A DNA stretch of 27,969 nucleotides from UBA6100 sp049658145 (GTDB taxonomy: Bacteria; Actinomycetota; Coriobacteriia; Anaerosomatales; Anaerosomataceae), in the NCBI GenBank assembly GCA_049658145.1, contig JBASOJ010000078.1, positions 1-27,969 on the forward strand, read 5' to 3'. Below, piece by piece: positions 6,377-13,244 of this stretch; the first letter of the stretch is position 1; every line of letters starts with the position of its first letter. A model generated the notes under the pieces. The model saw only the letters and a list, made by a program, of their open reading frames with translations, did no database searches and was not told the DNA's origin. A program made the translations under genes and the position numbers.

Positions 6377-6919
6377 GTGGCACCACGACTCAAAGAAAGG
6401 TACCGGACGGAAGTCGTGTCGGCGCTCATGGAGCGTTTCGGCTACGACAACGTGAACCAGGTGCCGAAGCTCGAGAAGATCGTCGTGAACATGGGTGTCG
6501 GCGGAGCGACTCAGGACGCCAAGCTCTTGGAATCGGCAGTCTCTGACCTGACCATCATCACCGGCCAGAAGCCGGCGATCACCCGCGCGAAGAAGTCGAT
6601 CGCGAGCTTCAAGCTGCGCCAGGGCATGGCCATCGGCGCCAAGGTCACCCTCCGCGGGGAACGGATGTGGGAGTTCTTCGATCGCCTGCTGTCGACCGCG
6701 CTTCCGCGTATCCGCGACTTCCGCGGCGTCAGCGCCAAGGCATTCGACGGACGTGGCAACTACTCTCTCGGGGTGGGCGAGCAGCTGATCTTCCCGGAGA
6801 TCGACTACGACAAGGTCGATAAGATCCGGGGCATGGATATCACGTTCGTCACAACCGCGAGAACAGACGAGGAATGCAAAGTCCTGCTCGAGCAGTTCGG
6901 CTTCCCGTTCAAGAAGTAA
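6377..6919 (+). CDS. rplE: 50S ribosomal protein L5
   Basis: A 180-residue L5 after choosing the GTG at 6377, which has GGAGG at 6-bases spacing and gives the family N-terminus PRLKERYRTEV. The reading frame is open 37 codons further upstream, but that part has no L5 similarity and overlaps rplX. Conserved blocks are VVNMGVGGA, ITGQKPAITRAKKSIA and DFRGVSAKAFDGRGNYSLG. L5 binds 5S rRNA in the central protuberance with L18. In E. coli the S8 repressor site lies in the mRNA just before this gene; an equivalent was not identifiable here. Confidence 0.97.
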   Translation: MAPRLKERYRTEVVSALMERFGYDNVNQVPKLEKIVVNMGVGGATQDAKLLESAVSDLTIITGQKPAITRAKKSIASFKLRQGMAIGAKVTLRGERMWEFFDRLLSTALPRIRDFRGVSAKAFDGRGNYSLGVGEQLIFPEIDYDKVDKIRGMDITFVTTARTDEECKVLLEQFGFPFKK

Positions 6920-6923
6920 ACGA

Positions 6924-6944
6924 CCCGGGGAACGTCCCGGTGAG
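6924..6944 (+). repeat. CCCGGGG hairpin, rplE-rpsN spacer (copy 1 of 2)
   Basis: CCGGG (6925-6929) pairs with CCCGG (6936-6940) around GAACGT, four bases after the rplE stop region, and GTGAG-like sequence follows at 6940-6944. A closely similar string occurs at 9432-9453 before rplO: both have CCCGGGG, then AAC, then CCCGGTGAG. There is no T-run. These are probably spacer RNA hairpins; the resemblance could also reflect GC-rich base composition. Confidence 0.35.
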
Positions 6945-6971
6945 GACGACCCTCTTCAAGGAGGTCACGAA

Positions 6972-7157
6972 GTGGCAAAGAAATCGATGATCGCCAAGGC
7001 CAAGCGTACGCCGAAGTTCGGTGTCCGTGCGGTCAACCGCTGCAACCGCTGCGGTCGGCCCCGCGCGTACTACCGGCAGTTCGGTCTGTGCCGCGTGTGC
7101 GTGCGCGAGCTCGCAAGCCGCGGCGAACTGCCCGGTGTCCGCAAGGCAAGCTGGTAG
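6972..7157 (+). CDS. rpsN: 30S ribosomal protein S14, zinc type (type Z)
   Basis: A 61-residue S14 of the short zinc-binding class, with Cys24, Cys27, Cys40 and Cys43 in CNRCGR and CRVCVR. The longer cysteine-free class is about 100 residues. It ends in the typical LPGVRKASW. S14 is in the 30S head beside S10 and S19. The GTG start at 6972 is supported by AAGGAGG about 8 bases upstream and by the family N-terminus AKKSMIAK. Genomes with the zinc form may keep a zinc-independent paralogue elsewhere under Zur control; none is in this window. It is also called rpsZ. Confidence 0.97.
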   Translation: MAKKSMIAKAKRTPKFGVRAVNRCNRCGRPRAYYRQFGLCRVCVRELASRGELPGVRKASW

Positions 7158-7261
7158 GCCTGCAGCGGTCCGGGTAGACGGGCCCGGGAGGCGCGCCGGT
7201 CATGGGCCGGAGCGAACCAATGGGCACGGACAGTCCTGAATCATAGGAGGTAGTCGAGAAC

Positions 7262-7660
7262 ATGAGCATGACCGATCCCATCGCAGATATGCTGACGCGC
7301 ATCCGGAACGCGAACAATGCGTTCCAGACGTCCACGTCGATGCCGTCGTCGAACAAGCTCGTCGCGATCGCCAAGATCATGAAGAGCGAGGGCTACATCG
7401 AGGATTTCGAGGTGACCCCGGGCGAGCCGCAGGCCACCCTTACCGTCAGCCTCAAGTACGGTCCGAAGAAGCAGCGCACCATCACCGGCATTCGCCGGAT
7501 CTCCAAGCCCGGCCTGCGCGTGTATGCCAAGAAGGATGAGCTGCCCCGCGTTCTGGGCGGTCTCGGCGTTGCCGTGATCTCGACCTCGCAGGGTGTCATG
7601 ACCGAGAAGCAGGCCCGCGCCGCCGGTGTCGGCGGCGAGGTCATCGCCTACATCTGGTAA
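7262..7660 (+). CDS. rpsH: 30S ribosomal protein S8
   Basis: A 132-residue S8 beginning MSMTDPIADMLTRIRNANNA and ending in the 16S-binding C-terminal region STSQGVMTEKQARAAGVGGE, with IAYIW at the end. S8 organises the 16S central domain, and in E. coli it represses spc translation. ATG at 7262 is preceded by AGGAGG with about 9-bases spacing. The 104-base spacer before it is GC-rich with several possible short stems (for example CCGGG with CCCGG), none convincing enough to name. rplF follows after 26 bases. Confidence 0.98.
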   Translation: MSMTDPIADMLTRIRNANNAFQTSTSMPSSNKLVAIAKIMKSEGYIEDFEVTPGEPQATLTVSLKYGPKKQRTITGIRRISKPGLRVYAKKDELPRVLGGLGVAVISTSQGVMTEKQARAAGVGGEVIAYIW

Positions 7661-7686
7661 TCGGACCGGAGAGAAAGGAGCAAGCC

Positions 7687-8223
7687 GTGTCTCGCATCGG
7701 CAAGCAGCCCATCCCGGTCCCCGCCGGAGTGGAAGTGACCATCGAGGGTTCGGACGTCACGGTCAAGGGGCCGAAGGGCACCCTGGCGCAGTCGTTCGAT
7801 CCCGATATGGCGATCACGCTGGAGGAGGGCACCGTCATGGTGCGCCGTCCCAGCGATGCACGTCAGCATCGCAGCCTGCACGGCCTCACCCGCACGCTCA
7901 TCTCCAACATGGTCGTCGGCGTGTCCGAGGGCTTCCGCAAGGACATGGAGATCGTCGGCGTCGGTTATCGTGCGGCGCTCAAGGGTTCTGACCTCGACCT
8001 GTCGCTCGGTCTAAGCCATCCGATGGTGGTCAAGGCTCCCGAAGGCATCGCCTTCGAGGTCCCGGCACCGAACCGAATCTCGGTCATCGGCATCGACAAG
8101 CAGCGCGTCGGTCAGGTGGCAGCCGAGATCCGCAAGATCCGTCCGCCGGAACCGTACAAGGGCAAGGGTATCCGCTACGCGGGCGAGCACGTCCGTCGTA
8201 AGGTCGGCAAGGCCGCCAAGTAG
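7687..8223 (+). CDS. rplF: 50S ribosomal protein L6
   Basis: A 178-residue L6 with the duplicated fold. It begins SRIGKQPIPVPAGVEV and ends in the C-terminal rRNA-binding signature RPPEPYKGKGIRYAGEHV. L6 sits near the base of the L7/L12 stalk and the GTPase centre and is required late in 50S assembly. The start is GTG at 7687 with AAAGGAG about 7 bases upstream. It is followed by a 61-base spacer before rplR that shows no strong structure. Confidence 0.98.
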   Translation: MSRIGKQPIPVPAGVEVTIEGSDVTVKGPKGTLAQSFDPDMAITLEEGTVMVRRPSDARQHRSLHGLTRTLISNMVVGVSEGFRKDMEIVGVGYRAALKGSDLDLSLGLSHPMVVKAPEGIAFEVPAPNRISVIGIDKQRVGQVAAEIRKIRPPEPYKGKGIRYAGEHVRRKVGKAAK

Positions 8224-8284
8224 GCAATCTATCGATCGTGCCTGGCCGAGACGGGCGCGTACAAGAAGGAGTCGGAGAGGGATC

Positions 8285-8653
8285 ATGGATAAGACGAAAG
8301 CGAAGGCAGCAGGTCTCGCCCGCCGCCAGCGCCGTGTCCGCGGGAAGGTGAGCGGCACCGCGTCGCGTCCGCGCCTGCGGGTCACCCGTACCAACCTGCA
8401 CATCTACGCGCAGCTCATCGACGATGTGGCCGGAGCGACCCTGGCTTCGGCATCTTCGGTCGACCCCGAGCTGCGCTCGGCGCTCAAGTCCGGCGCCAAC
8501 ACCGACGCCGCCAAAGCGGTGGGTGCCGCCCTCGGGCGCCGCGCCCTCGAGGCCGGCATCACCGAGGTCGTGTTCGACCGAGGTGGACGTCTCTATCACG
8601 GTCGTGTGGCCGCTCTCGCCGAGGGCGCACGCGACGCCGGCCTGAAGTTCTAA
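8285..8653 (+). CDS. rplR: 50S ribosomal protein L18
   Basis: A 122-residue L18 with the core RPRLRVTRTNLHIYAQLIDD, then LASASSVDPELR and the C-terminal FDRGGRLYHGRVAALAEGAR. L18 binds 5S rRNA and, with L5, joins it to the 50S subunit. ATG at 8285 is preceded by GAGAGGGATC. Its stop lies 15 bases before rpsE, with AGAGGAGG in the spacer. Confidence 0.98.
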   Translation: MDKTKAKAAGLARRQRRVRGKVSGTASRPRLRVTRTNLHIYAQLIDDVAGATLASASSVDPELRSALKSGANTDAAKAVGAALGRRALEAGITEVVFDRGGRLYHGRVAALAEGARDAGLKF

Positions 8654-8668
8654 GAGGAGGATCGAGTA

Positions 8669-9181
8669 ATGGCGCATGACAGCAACGCTCCGGTCTCCGA
8701 GATCCAGGAGCGCGTCGTCTACATCAACCGTGTGTCCAAGGTCGTCAAGGGTGGCCGCCGCTTCTCGCTGACCGCTCTCGTGGTCGTGGGCGATGGCAAG
8801 GGGCGTGTCGGTGTGGGCATGGGCAAGGCCGCAGAGGTCCCGGTAGCCATCAAGAAGGGCATCGAGGACGCCAAGAAGAACATGTTCGCATTCCCGCTCA
8901 ACGGGACGACCATCCCGCACACCGTCACCGGCCACTACGGCGCCGGCAAGGTGCTCCTGAAGCCGGCCGCTCCCGGTACCGGCGTCATCGCCGGCGGTCC
9001 GGTCCGTGCGCTCATGGAGCTCGGCGGCGTGCAGGATGTTCTCAGCAAGTCGCTCGGTACCAGCAACGCCCTCAACATCGTCAAGGCGGCTGCCGAGGGC
9101 CTGCAGCAGCTCAAGAGCCCGGAGGATGTAGCGCGCAGTCGCGGCAAGTCCGTGGGCGAGATCTATGGCAAGAAGGGCTAG
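8669..9181 (+). CDS. rpsE: 30S ribosomal protein S5
   Basis: A 170-residue S5. The N-terminal domain holds ERVVYINRVSKVVKGGRRF, including the VKGGRRF loop where spectinomycin-resistance changes are known, and no deletion is apparent in it. The glycine-rich GDGKGRVGVGMGKA stretch follows, then the C-terminal GPVRALMELGGVQDVLSKSLG. S5 acts in decoding fidelity and mRNA unwinding. ATG at 8669 has GAGGAGG upstream. The rpmD start is 7 bases after its stop. Confidence 0.98.
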   Translation: MAHDSNAPVSEIQERVVYINRVSKVVKGGRRFSLTALVVVGDGKGRVGVGMGKAAEVPVAIKKGIEDAKKNMFAFPLNGTTIPHTVTGHYGAGKVLLKPAAPGTGVIAGGPVRALMELGGVQDVLSKSLGTSNALNIVKAAAEGLQQLKSPEDVARSRGKSVGEIYGKKG

Positions 9182-9188
9182 GACAACG

Positions 9189-9377
9189 ATGGCAGCAGAG
9201 AAGATGCTCAGGATCACGCAGGTCAAGAGTGCGATCGGCTTTCCGAAGGACCAGAAGGCCACCGTTCGTGCACTCGGCCTCAAGCGTATGAACCATACCG
9301 TGGAGCAGGCGGACACGCCGGTCATCCGCGGGATGGTCTTCAAGGTGAAGCACCTCGTTCACGTGGACGAGGTCTGA
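9189..9377 (+). CDS. rpmD: 50S ribosomal protein L30
   Basis: A 62-residue L30 of the bacterial short form: MLRITQVKSAIGFPKDQKA, then RALGLKRMNHTVEQADTP, then the C-terminus HLVHVDEV. ATG at 9189 is chosen because TAGGA lies 6-7 bases upstream; ATG at 9204, just before LRITQVKS, is a less likely alternative. The upstream reading to 9165 lies inside rpsE. L30 binds 23S rRNA on the 50S back. The stop is followed within 2 bases by the hairpin at 9380-9397. Confidence 0.95.
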   Translation: MAAEKMLRITQVKSAIGFPKDQKATVRALGLKRMNHTVEQADTPVIRGMVFKVKHLVHVDEV

Positions 9378-9379
9378 CA

Positions 9380-9397
9380 GCGGGCGCTTACGCCCGC
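9380..9397 (+). repeat. GCGGGCG-N2TA-CGCCCGC hairpin after rpmD (copy 1 of 2)
   Basis: GCGGGCG (9380-9386) pairs perfectly with CGCCCGC (9391-9397) around CTTA, starting two bases after the rpmD stop. A near-identical hairpin with loop AATA begins two bases after the secY stop at 11182. No T-run follows, and rplO and secY lie downstream, so it cannot be a complete terminator. Likely roles are 3'-end protection after mRNA processing or tuning of read-through, both inferred. Confidence 0.5.
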
Positions 9398-9431
9398 ACG
9401 TGAAGTCAGCCGGCGGCGAGCGGCCGGCCAT

Positions 9432-9453
9432 CCCGGGGCGAACACCCGGTGAG
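9432..9453 (+). repeat. CCCGGGG hairpin, rpmD-rplO spacer (copy 2 of 2)
   Basis: CCGGG (9433-9437) pairs with CCCGG (9445-9449) around a 7-base loop, and GTGAG follows the stem as in the copy at 6924-6944. It lies about 20 bases before the rplO start. The shared order of CCCGGGG, AAC and CCCGGTGAG makes the two spacers look related, but both are short and GC-rich. Confidence 0.35.
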
Positions 9454-9473
9454 AAGCGATAAGGAGTCATGAG

Positions 9474-9920
9474 ATGCAGTTGAACGACCTCTTCCCTGCA
9501 CCGGGTTCGCGGACGAGCCGCAAGCGGGTCGGCCGCGGCAACGGCAGCGGCCACGGTTCCACCGCAGGTCGCGGTGACAAGGGCCAGAACTCGCGTGCCG
9601 GCGGGGGCAAGGGCCCCGGCTTCGAGGGTGGCCAGAACCCGCTGCACATGCGCATGCCGAAACTCGGCGGGTTCAAGAACCGTAGCCGTGTCGAGTATGC
9701 GGTGGTGAACGTGAGCCGACTCGAGGACATCTATGCCGCGGGTGATACCGTTGACGTGGACAGCCTCTTCGACAAGGGCGTCATCAAGTCCAAGACCACG
9801 CCGGTCAAGGTGCTCGGTGATGGCGAACTCACCAAGAAGCTCAACGTCAAGATCGACAAGGTCTCGGGTCCCGCTCGTGCCAAGATCGAAGCGGCTGGAG
9901 GGACGGTCGATCTCTCGTGA
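9474..9920 (+). CDS. rplO: 50S ribosomal protein L15
   Basis: A 148-residue L15. The Gly/Arg/Lys-rich N-terminal extension reads SRTSRKRVGRGNGSGHGSTA, then KGPGFEGGQNPLHMRMPKLGGF, and the globular C-terminal domain ends AKIEAAGGTVDLS. L15 binds 23S rRNA late in assembly. ATG at 9474 is preceded by AAGGAG about 7 bases upstream. The TGA stop overlaps the secY GTG start by 3 bases within GTGA, so the two are probably translationally coupled. Confidence 0.98.
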   Translation: MQLNDLFPAPGSRTSRKRVGRGNGSGHGSTAGRGDKGQNSRAGGGKGPGFEGGQNPLHMRMPKLGGFKNRSRVEYAVVNVSRLEDIYAAGDTVDVDSLFDKGVIKSKTTPVKVLGDGELTKKLNVKIDKVSGPARAKIEAAGGTVDLS

Positions 9921-11179
9921 TCGAAGCCATCAGGAACGCTTTCCGCATCCCTGACCTCCGCAAGAAGATCCTTTTCACGCTCGCGATCATCGCGCTGTAC
10001 CGGGTCGGCGCACACGTTCCCGTGCCGGGCGTCGACCCCGTGGCGGTCAAGGGTCTTGTGACCGAGTCGGGCAGCGCCCTTGGCCTGCTCAACCTCTTCG
10101 CCGGTGGCGCACTGCAGAACTTCGCAGTGTTCGCACTCGGCATCATGCCCTACATCACCTCCACGATCATCATGCAGCTTCTGCAGGCGGTCATCCCCAC
10201 GATCGAGCGCTGGTCGAAGGAAGGCGAGGCCGGTCAGCGCAAGATCACGCAGACCGCGCGCTACATGACACTCGGTATCGCCCTCATGGAGTCGATCGGA
10301 CTTCTCACGGTGTTCCAGGCACCGGCCTCCGCTGGTGGTCTCGGCGTGAGCTTCGACCTCCTCACCGAGGTGGTCATCATCATCTCGCTCATCGCGGGAA
10401 CCGCGATGATCATGTGGATGGGCGAGCTCATCACCCAGCGTGGTATCGGCAACGGCATGTCGTTGTTGATCTTCGCGAGCATCGTGTCGAGATTCCCGAC
10501 CACCATCGTCTCGTCGTTCAAGGTCCACCCCTGGTTCATGATCCTCATGCTCGTGATCTCGCTGCTCGTCGTCGCGGCGGTCGTGTTCATGGAGGGCGGC
10601 CAGCGACGCATCCCGGTCCAGTACGCCAAGCGCGTCGTCGGGCGTCGCGTCTACGGTGGGGTCGGGACGTACATCCCGCTGAAGGTGAACGGGGCGAACG
10701 TCATCCCGATCATCTTCGCCTCGTCGCTGCTGCTGTTCCCGTCCACGATCGCGCGGTTCTTCACGGACGTGCAGTGGCTTCAGGACTTCTCAAACGCGCT
10801 CTCCGAGGGCTGGCTGTACCTCACCCTGTACACGATCCTGATCGTGTTCTTCGCGTACTTCTACACGGCACTCGTCTTCAACCCGATCGAGACGGCAGAC
10901 AACCTGCGCAAGAACGGCGGGTTCATCCCCGGCGTCCGCCCGGGCAATCCCACGGCGCAGTACATCGCCAACGTTCTCAACCGCATCACACTGCCGGGGG
11001 CTATCTTCCTCGCGGCGATCGCGGTCGTGCCACAGCTCCTGTTCCAGTTCACGAACGATCCGCTGGTACAGGCCTTCGGTGGTACGTCGATCCTGATCAT
11101 GGTCGGCGTGGCGCTGGAGACGATGCGCCAGCTGGAGAGCCAGCTGCAGATGCGTCATTACGACGGCTTCTTCAAGTAG
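9917..11179 (+). CDS. secY: Preprotein translocase channel subunit SecY
   Basis: A 420-residue polytopic membrane protein with about ten hydrophobic segments. It begins with the SecY signature FRIPDLRKKILFTLAIIALY and the plug-side motif VPVPGVD, then NLFAGGALQNFAVFALGIMP and ITQRGIGNGMSLLIF. The cytoplasmic loop with RRIPVQYAKRVVGRRVYGG precedes TM7, and GGFIPGVRPGNPT lies in a later cytoplasmic loop. SecY forms the protein-conducting channel with SecE and SecG and works with SecA or ribosomes. GTG at 9917 overlaps the rplO stop, with GGAGGGAC upstream. Its location between rplO and adk is standard. Confidence 0.98.
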   Translation: MIEAIRNAFRIPDLRKKILFTLAIIALYRVGAHVPVPGVDPVAVKGLVTESGSALGLLNLFAGGALQNFAVFALGIMPYITSTIIMQLLQAVIPTIERWSKEGEAGQRKITQTARYMTLGIALMESIGLLTVFQAPASAGGLGVSFDLLTEVVIIISLIAGTAMIMWMGELITQRGIGNGMSLLIFASIVSRFPTTIVSSFKVHPWFMILMLVISLLVVAAVVFMEGGQRRIPVQYAKRVVGRRVYGGVGTYIPLKVNGANVIPIIFASSLLLFPSTIARFFTDVQWLQDFSNALSEGWLYLTLYTILIVFFAYFYTALVFNPIETADNLRKNGGFIPGVRPGNPTAQYIANVLNRITLPGAIFLAAIAVVPQLLFQFTNDPLVQAFGGTSILIMVGVALETMRQLESQLQMRHYDGFFK

Positions 11180-11181
11180 AG

Positions 11182-11198
11182 GCGGGCGAATACGCCCG
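11182..11198 (+). repeat. GCGGGCG-N2TA-CGCCCG hairpin after secY (copy 2 of 2)
   Basis: CGGGCG (11183-11188) pairs with CGCCCG (11193-11198) around AATA, two bases after the secY stop. The hairpin matches 9380-9396 at 15 positions, with only the loop and an outer base different. It marks the secY-adk boundary. The remaining spacer holds a second weaker stem (CGGTG with CACCG near 11239-11254). A role in differential expression of secY and adk is conceivable but untested. Confidence 0.5.
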
Positions 11199-11274
11199 AT
11201 GGTGTGATCGTGCGTGGCCCCGGCATCGGCGTGAAGCCGGTGTCGGGGCACCGACGATGGACGGAGGGGACACG

Positions 11275-11922
11275 ATGAACGTCATGCTTCTGGGCGCCCC
11301 CGGCGCCGGCAAGGGAACGCAGGCCGCCCATATCGTCGAGGAGTTCGGGCTCGTCCATCTCTCCACCGGCGACATCCTCCGCAAGGCGGTCGCGGACAAG
11401 ACGCCGCTCGGCCTGGAGGCGAAGCGGCACATGGATGAGGGTGGCCTCGTCCCCGATGACGTCGTGATCGGTCTCGTGCAGGAACGCATCACCCGTCCCG
11501 ACGCGCTCGAGCGTGGCGTGCTCTTCGATGGTTTCCCGCGCACCATCCCGCAGGCGGACGCGCTCGGCGCGGCGCTTGCCTCGAGCGGTCTCGCACTCGA
11601 CGCGGTCGTCAGCGTCGATGTCGACCCGGAGGCCATCGTCTCCCGCATCACGTCGCGGCGGCAGTGCCGTGCATGCGGCAAGATCTTCAACGTGCTCAGT
11701 GATGGCGACCTCGACGCATGCACCGAGTGCGGTGGAGAGGTCTACCAGCGTGATGACGACACCGAGGCGACCGTCCGCAAGCGGCTGGCTGCTTACGATG
11801 AGCAGACCAGCAAGTTGATCCCGTACTACGCCGAGCACGGCACGCTCTTCACCGTCGACGGCAACCTGACGCCGGATGAGGTCTACGCTTCCATCTCCGC
11901 CATCCTGAATGGCATCGGATAG
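11275..11922 (+). CDS. adk: Adenylate kinase, zinc-lid type
   Basis: A 215-residue adenylate kinase that converts ATP plus AMP to two ADP in the cytosol. The P-loop is GAPGAGKGT (residues 7-15), and the NMP-binding helix has STGDILR (30-36). DGFPRT (85-90) lies in the core. The LID carries Cys131, Cys134, Cys149 and Cys152 in CRACG and CTECGG, the zinc-binding LID typical of Gram-positive enzymes. ATG at 11275 has GGAGGGG 6 bases upstream. The frame is open far into secY, but that is a shadow. The map start lies 6 bases after its stop. Confidence 0.98.
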   Translation: MNVMLLGAPGAGKGTQAAHIVEEFGLVHLSTGDILRKAVADKTPLGLEAKRHMDEGGLVPDDVVIGLVQERITRPDALERGVLFDGFPRTIPQADALGAALASSGLALDAVVSVDVDPEAIVSRITSRRQCRACGKIFNVLSDGDLDACTECGGEVYQRDDDTEATVRKRLAAYDEQTSKLIPYYAEHGTLFTVDGNLTPDEVYASISAILNGIG

Positions 11923-11928
11923 CGCCCC

Positions 11929-12675
11929 GTGATCATCGCCAAGTCATCCGCAGAGCTCGCCATCATGCGCGAGGCCGGTCGCATCACTGCGATGGCCCTG
12001 CGGGCCGTCGGCGATGCGGTGCGGCCCGGAGTGACCACGGGTGATCTCGACGCGATCGCCGAGGCCGCGATCCGTGATGCCGGAGCGGCGCCGGCCTTCA
12101 AGGGCTACCATGGGTTCCCGGCCACTCTGTGCACGTCGGTCGACTCGCAGGTGGTCCACGGTATCCCGGGTTCGCGCGTGTTGCGCGAGGGCGAGATCGT
12201 GTCCGTCGACTGTGGCGCCATCGTGGACGGCTACTATGGCGACTCGGCGATGACCTTCCCGGTGGGCGACGTCTCGAGCGCGGCACGCCATCTGATGGAC
12301 GTCACGCGGTCCTCGCTCGAAGCGGGCATCGCACGGTGCATCCCCGGGATGCGGCTGCACGACATATCGGCCGCGGTCCAGGAGGTAGCGGAGAGCGCCG
12401 GGTTCGGCGTTGTGCGCGAGTACGTCGGACACGGGATCGGACGGGCGATGCACGAGGACCCGCAGGTCCCCAACTACGGCCAGGCGGGCACAGGCCCTAC
12501 CCTCAAGGCGGGCATGGTGCTTGCCATCGAGCCGATGATCAACGCCGGTCGGCCCGACGTCCGGTCGCTCGACGATGGCTGGACCGTGGTGACCGCTGAC
12601 GGGCATCTGTCCGCCCACTTCGAGCACACCGTTGCGATAACCGAGGGCGGACCGATGATCCTGACCCTGGAATGA
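11929..12675 (+). CDS. map: Methionine aminopeptidase, type I
   Basis: A 248-residue type I enzyme that removes the N-terminal methionine from new proteins. All five metal ligands of the family are present: Asp94 and Asp105 in VDCGAIVDGYYGDSA, His168 in VGHGIGRAMHEDP, Glu201 in AIEPMI and Glu232 in FEHTVAITE. The active-site His78 is in VVHGIP. It lacks the N-terminal zinc-finger or SH3-binding extension seen in some actinobacterial paralogues. The GTG start at 11929 has no clear Shine-Dalgarno and lies 6 bases after the adk stop, so translation probably depends on adk. Confidence 0.97.
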   Translation: MIIAKSSAELAIMREAGRITAMALRAVGDAVRPGVTTGDLDAIAEAAIRDAGAAPAFKGYHGFPATLCTSVDSQVVHGIPGSRVLREGEIVSVDCGAIVDGYYGDSAMTFPVGDVSSAARHLMDVTRSSLEAGIARCIPGMRLHDISAAVQEVAESAGFGVVREYVGHGIGRAMHEDPQVPNYGQAGTGPTLKAGMVLAIEPMINAGRPDVRSLDDGWTVVTADGHLSAHFEHTVAITEGGPMILTLE

Positions 12676-12699
12676 AGGAGCTCTTCCGGGCACGGGTGC

Positions 12700-12728
12700 T
12701 GGACTCGGGCCCGTCTATTGGATATACT
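12700..12728 (+). promoter_or_regulatory. Sigma-70-like promoter for infA-rpmJ-rpsM...
   Basis: A -35 box TGGACT (12700-12705, four of six consensus) and a -10 box TATACT (12723-12728, five of six) are separated by exactly 17 bases. The predicted transcript start near 12735 leaves a leader of about 35 bases before the infA start at 12770. It lies in the 94-base map-infA spacer, where an extra promoter for the alpha portion of the cluster would be useful. The assignment rests on sequence resemblance only. Confidence 0.6.
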
Positions 12729-12769
12729 GCCGTTTTGCGACTTCACGGCTCTTGAAGGGAATCTGCTAC

Positions 12770-12991
12770 TTGGCCAAGCGCGATGACGCTATCGAGATGG
12801 AAGGTACCGTTCTCGAGGCTCTACCCAATGCGATGTTCCGGGTGGAGCTCGACAACGGGCACAAGATGCTCGCTCACATCTCGGGCAAGATGCGGATGCA
12901 TTACATCCGTATCCTTCCGGGCGACAAGGTGGTCGTCGAGCTCTCTCCATACGACCTGAGCAGGGGCCGGATCACGTATCGCTTCAAGTAA
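12770..12991 (+). CDS. infA: Translation initiation factor IF-1
   Basis: A 73-residue IF-1 with the single S1/OB fold: AKRDDAIEMEGTVLEALPNA, then MLAHISGKMRMHYIRILPGD, then VVVELSPYDLSRGRITYRFK. IF-1 occupies the 30S A site and helps IF-2 and IF-3 in initiation. The start is taken as TTG at 12770, which gives exactly the family N-terminus and has GAAGGGA about 9 bases upstream. A TTG at 12752 would add six residues and has no ribosome-binding site. The gene follows its own likely promoter. Confidence 0.96.
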   Translation: MAKRDDAIEMEGTVLEALPNAMFRVELDNGHKMLAHISGKMRMHYIRILPGDKVVVELSPYDLSRGRITYRFK

Positions 12992-13011
12992 TCGGCGCGT
13001 GTCGGGGGGTC

Positions 13012-13036
13012 ATGGAGACACCCGGTACCGTGTTAG
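13012..13036 (+). repeat. Spacer repeat copy 2 (ATGGAG-hairpin) upstream of rpmJ
   Basis: It begins ATGGAGACACCCGG and ends ACCGTGTTAG, matching 2194-2218 at 22 of 25 positions. ACAC (13018-13021) pairs with GTGT (13030-13033) around CCGGTACC. The same bases can alternatively form CGTGTT (13029-13034) with AACACG (13054-13059), so two mutually exclusive helices are possible in the infA-rpmJ leader. It would also encode a short peptide METPGTVLAPSA ended by TGA at 13048, preceded by a G-run; whether this is translated is unknown. Confidence 0.5.
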
Positions 13037-13117
13037 CGCCATCGGCATGAAAGAACACGCCTGCGGCTGGGCGATGAGATAGATACAAGCTTCGATCGAC
13101 AACAGAAGGATCATTCA

Positions 13118-13231
13118 ATGAAAGTCAGACCTTCCGTTAAGAAGATGTGCGAGAAGTGCAAGATCATCCGCCGTCATGGCCGGGTACTCGTGATCTGCGA
13201 GAACCCGCGTCACAAGCAGCGGCAGGGCTAG
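13118..13231 (+). CDS. rpmJ: 50S ribosomal protein L36, zinc form
   Basis: A 37-codon gene with the whole L36 pattern: MKVRPSVKKMCEKCKIIRRH, then GRVLVICENPRHKQRQG. The zinc ligands are Cys11, Cys14, Cys27 and His32. L36 is the smallest 50S protein and helps fold 23S rRNA near the L7/L12 stalk base. ATG at 13118 is preceded by AGAAGGA about 9 bases upstream. It lies between infA and rpsM as in most bacteria. The 126-base spacer before it carries the repeat at 13012. Confidence 0.98.
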   Translation: MKVRPSVKKMCEKCKIIRRHGRVLVICENPRHKQRQG

Positions 13232-13244
13232 GAGGGAGCGCGCT

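Noticed and set aside
10414..11274. Upstream extension of the adk frame across secY
   Set aside because: It is in a different frame from SecY, Arg-rich and family-less. The adk family start at 11275 has a strong ribosome-binding site.
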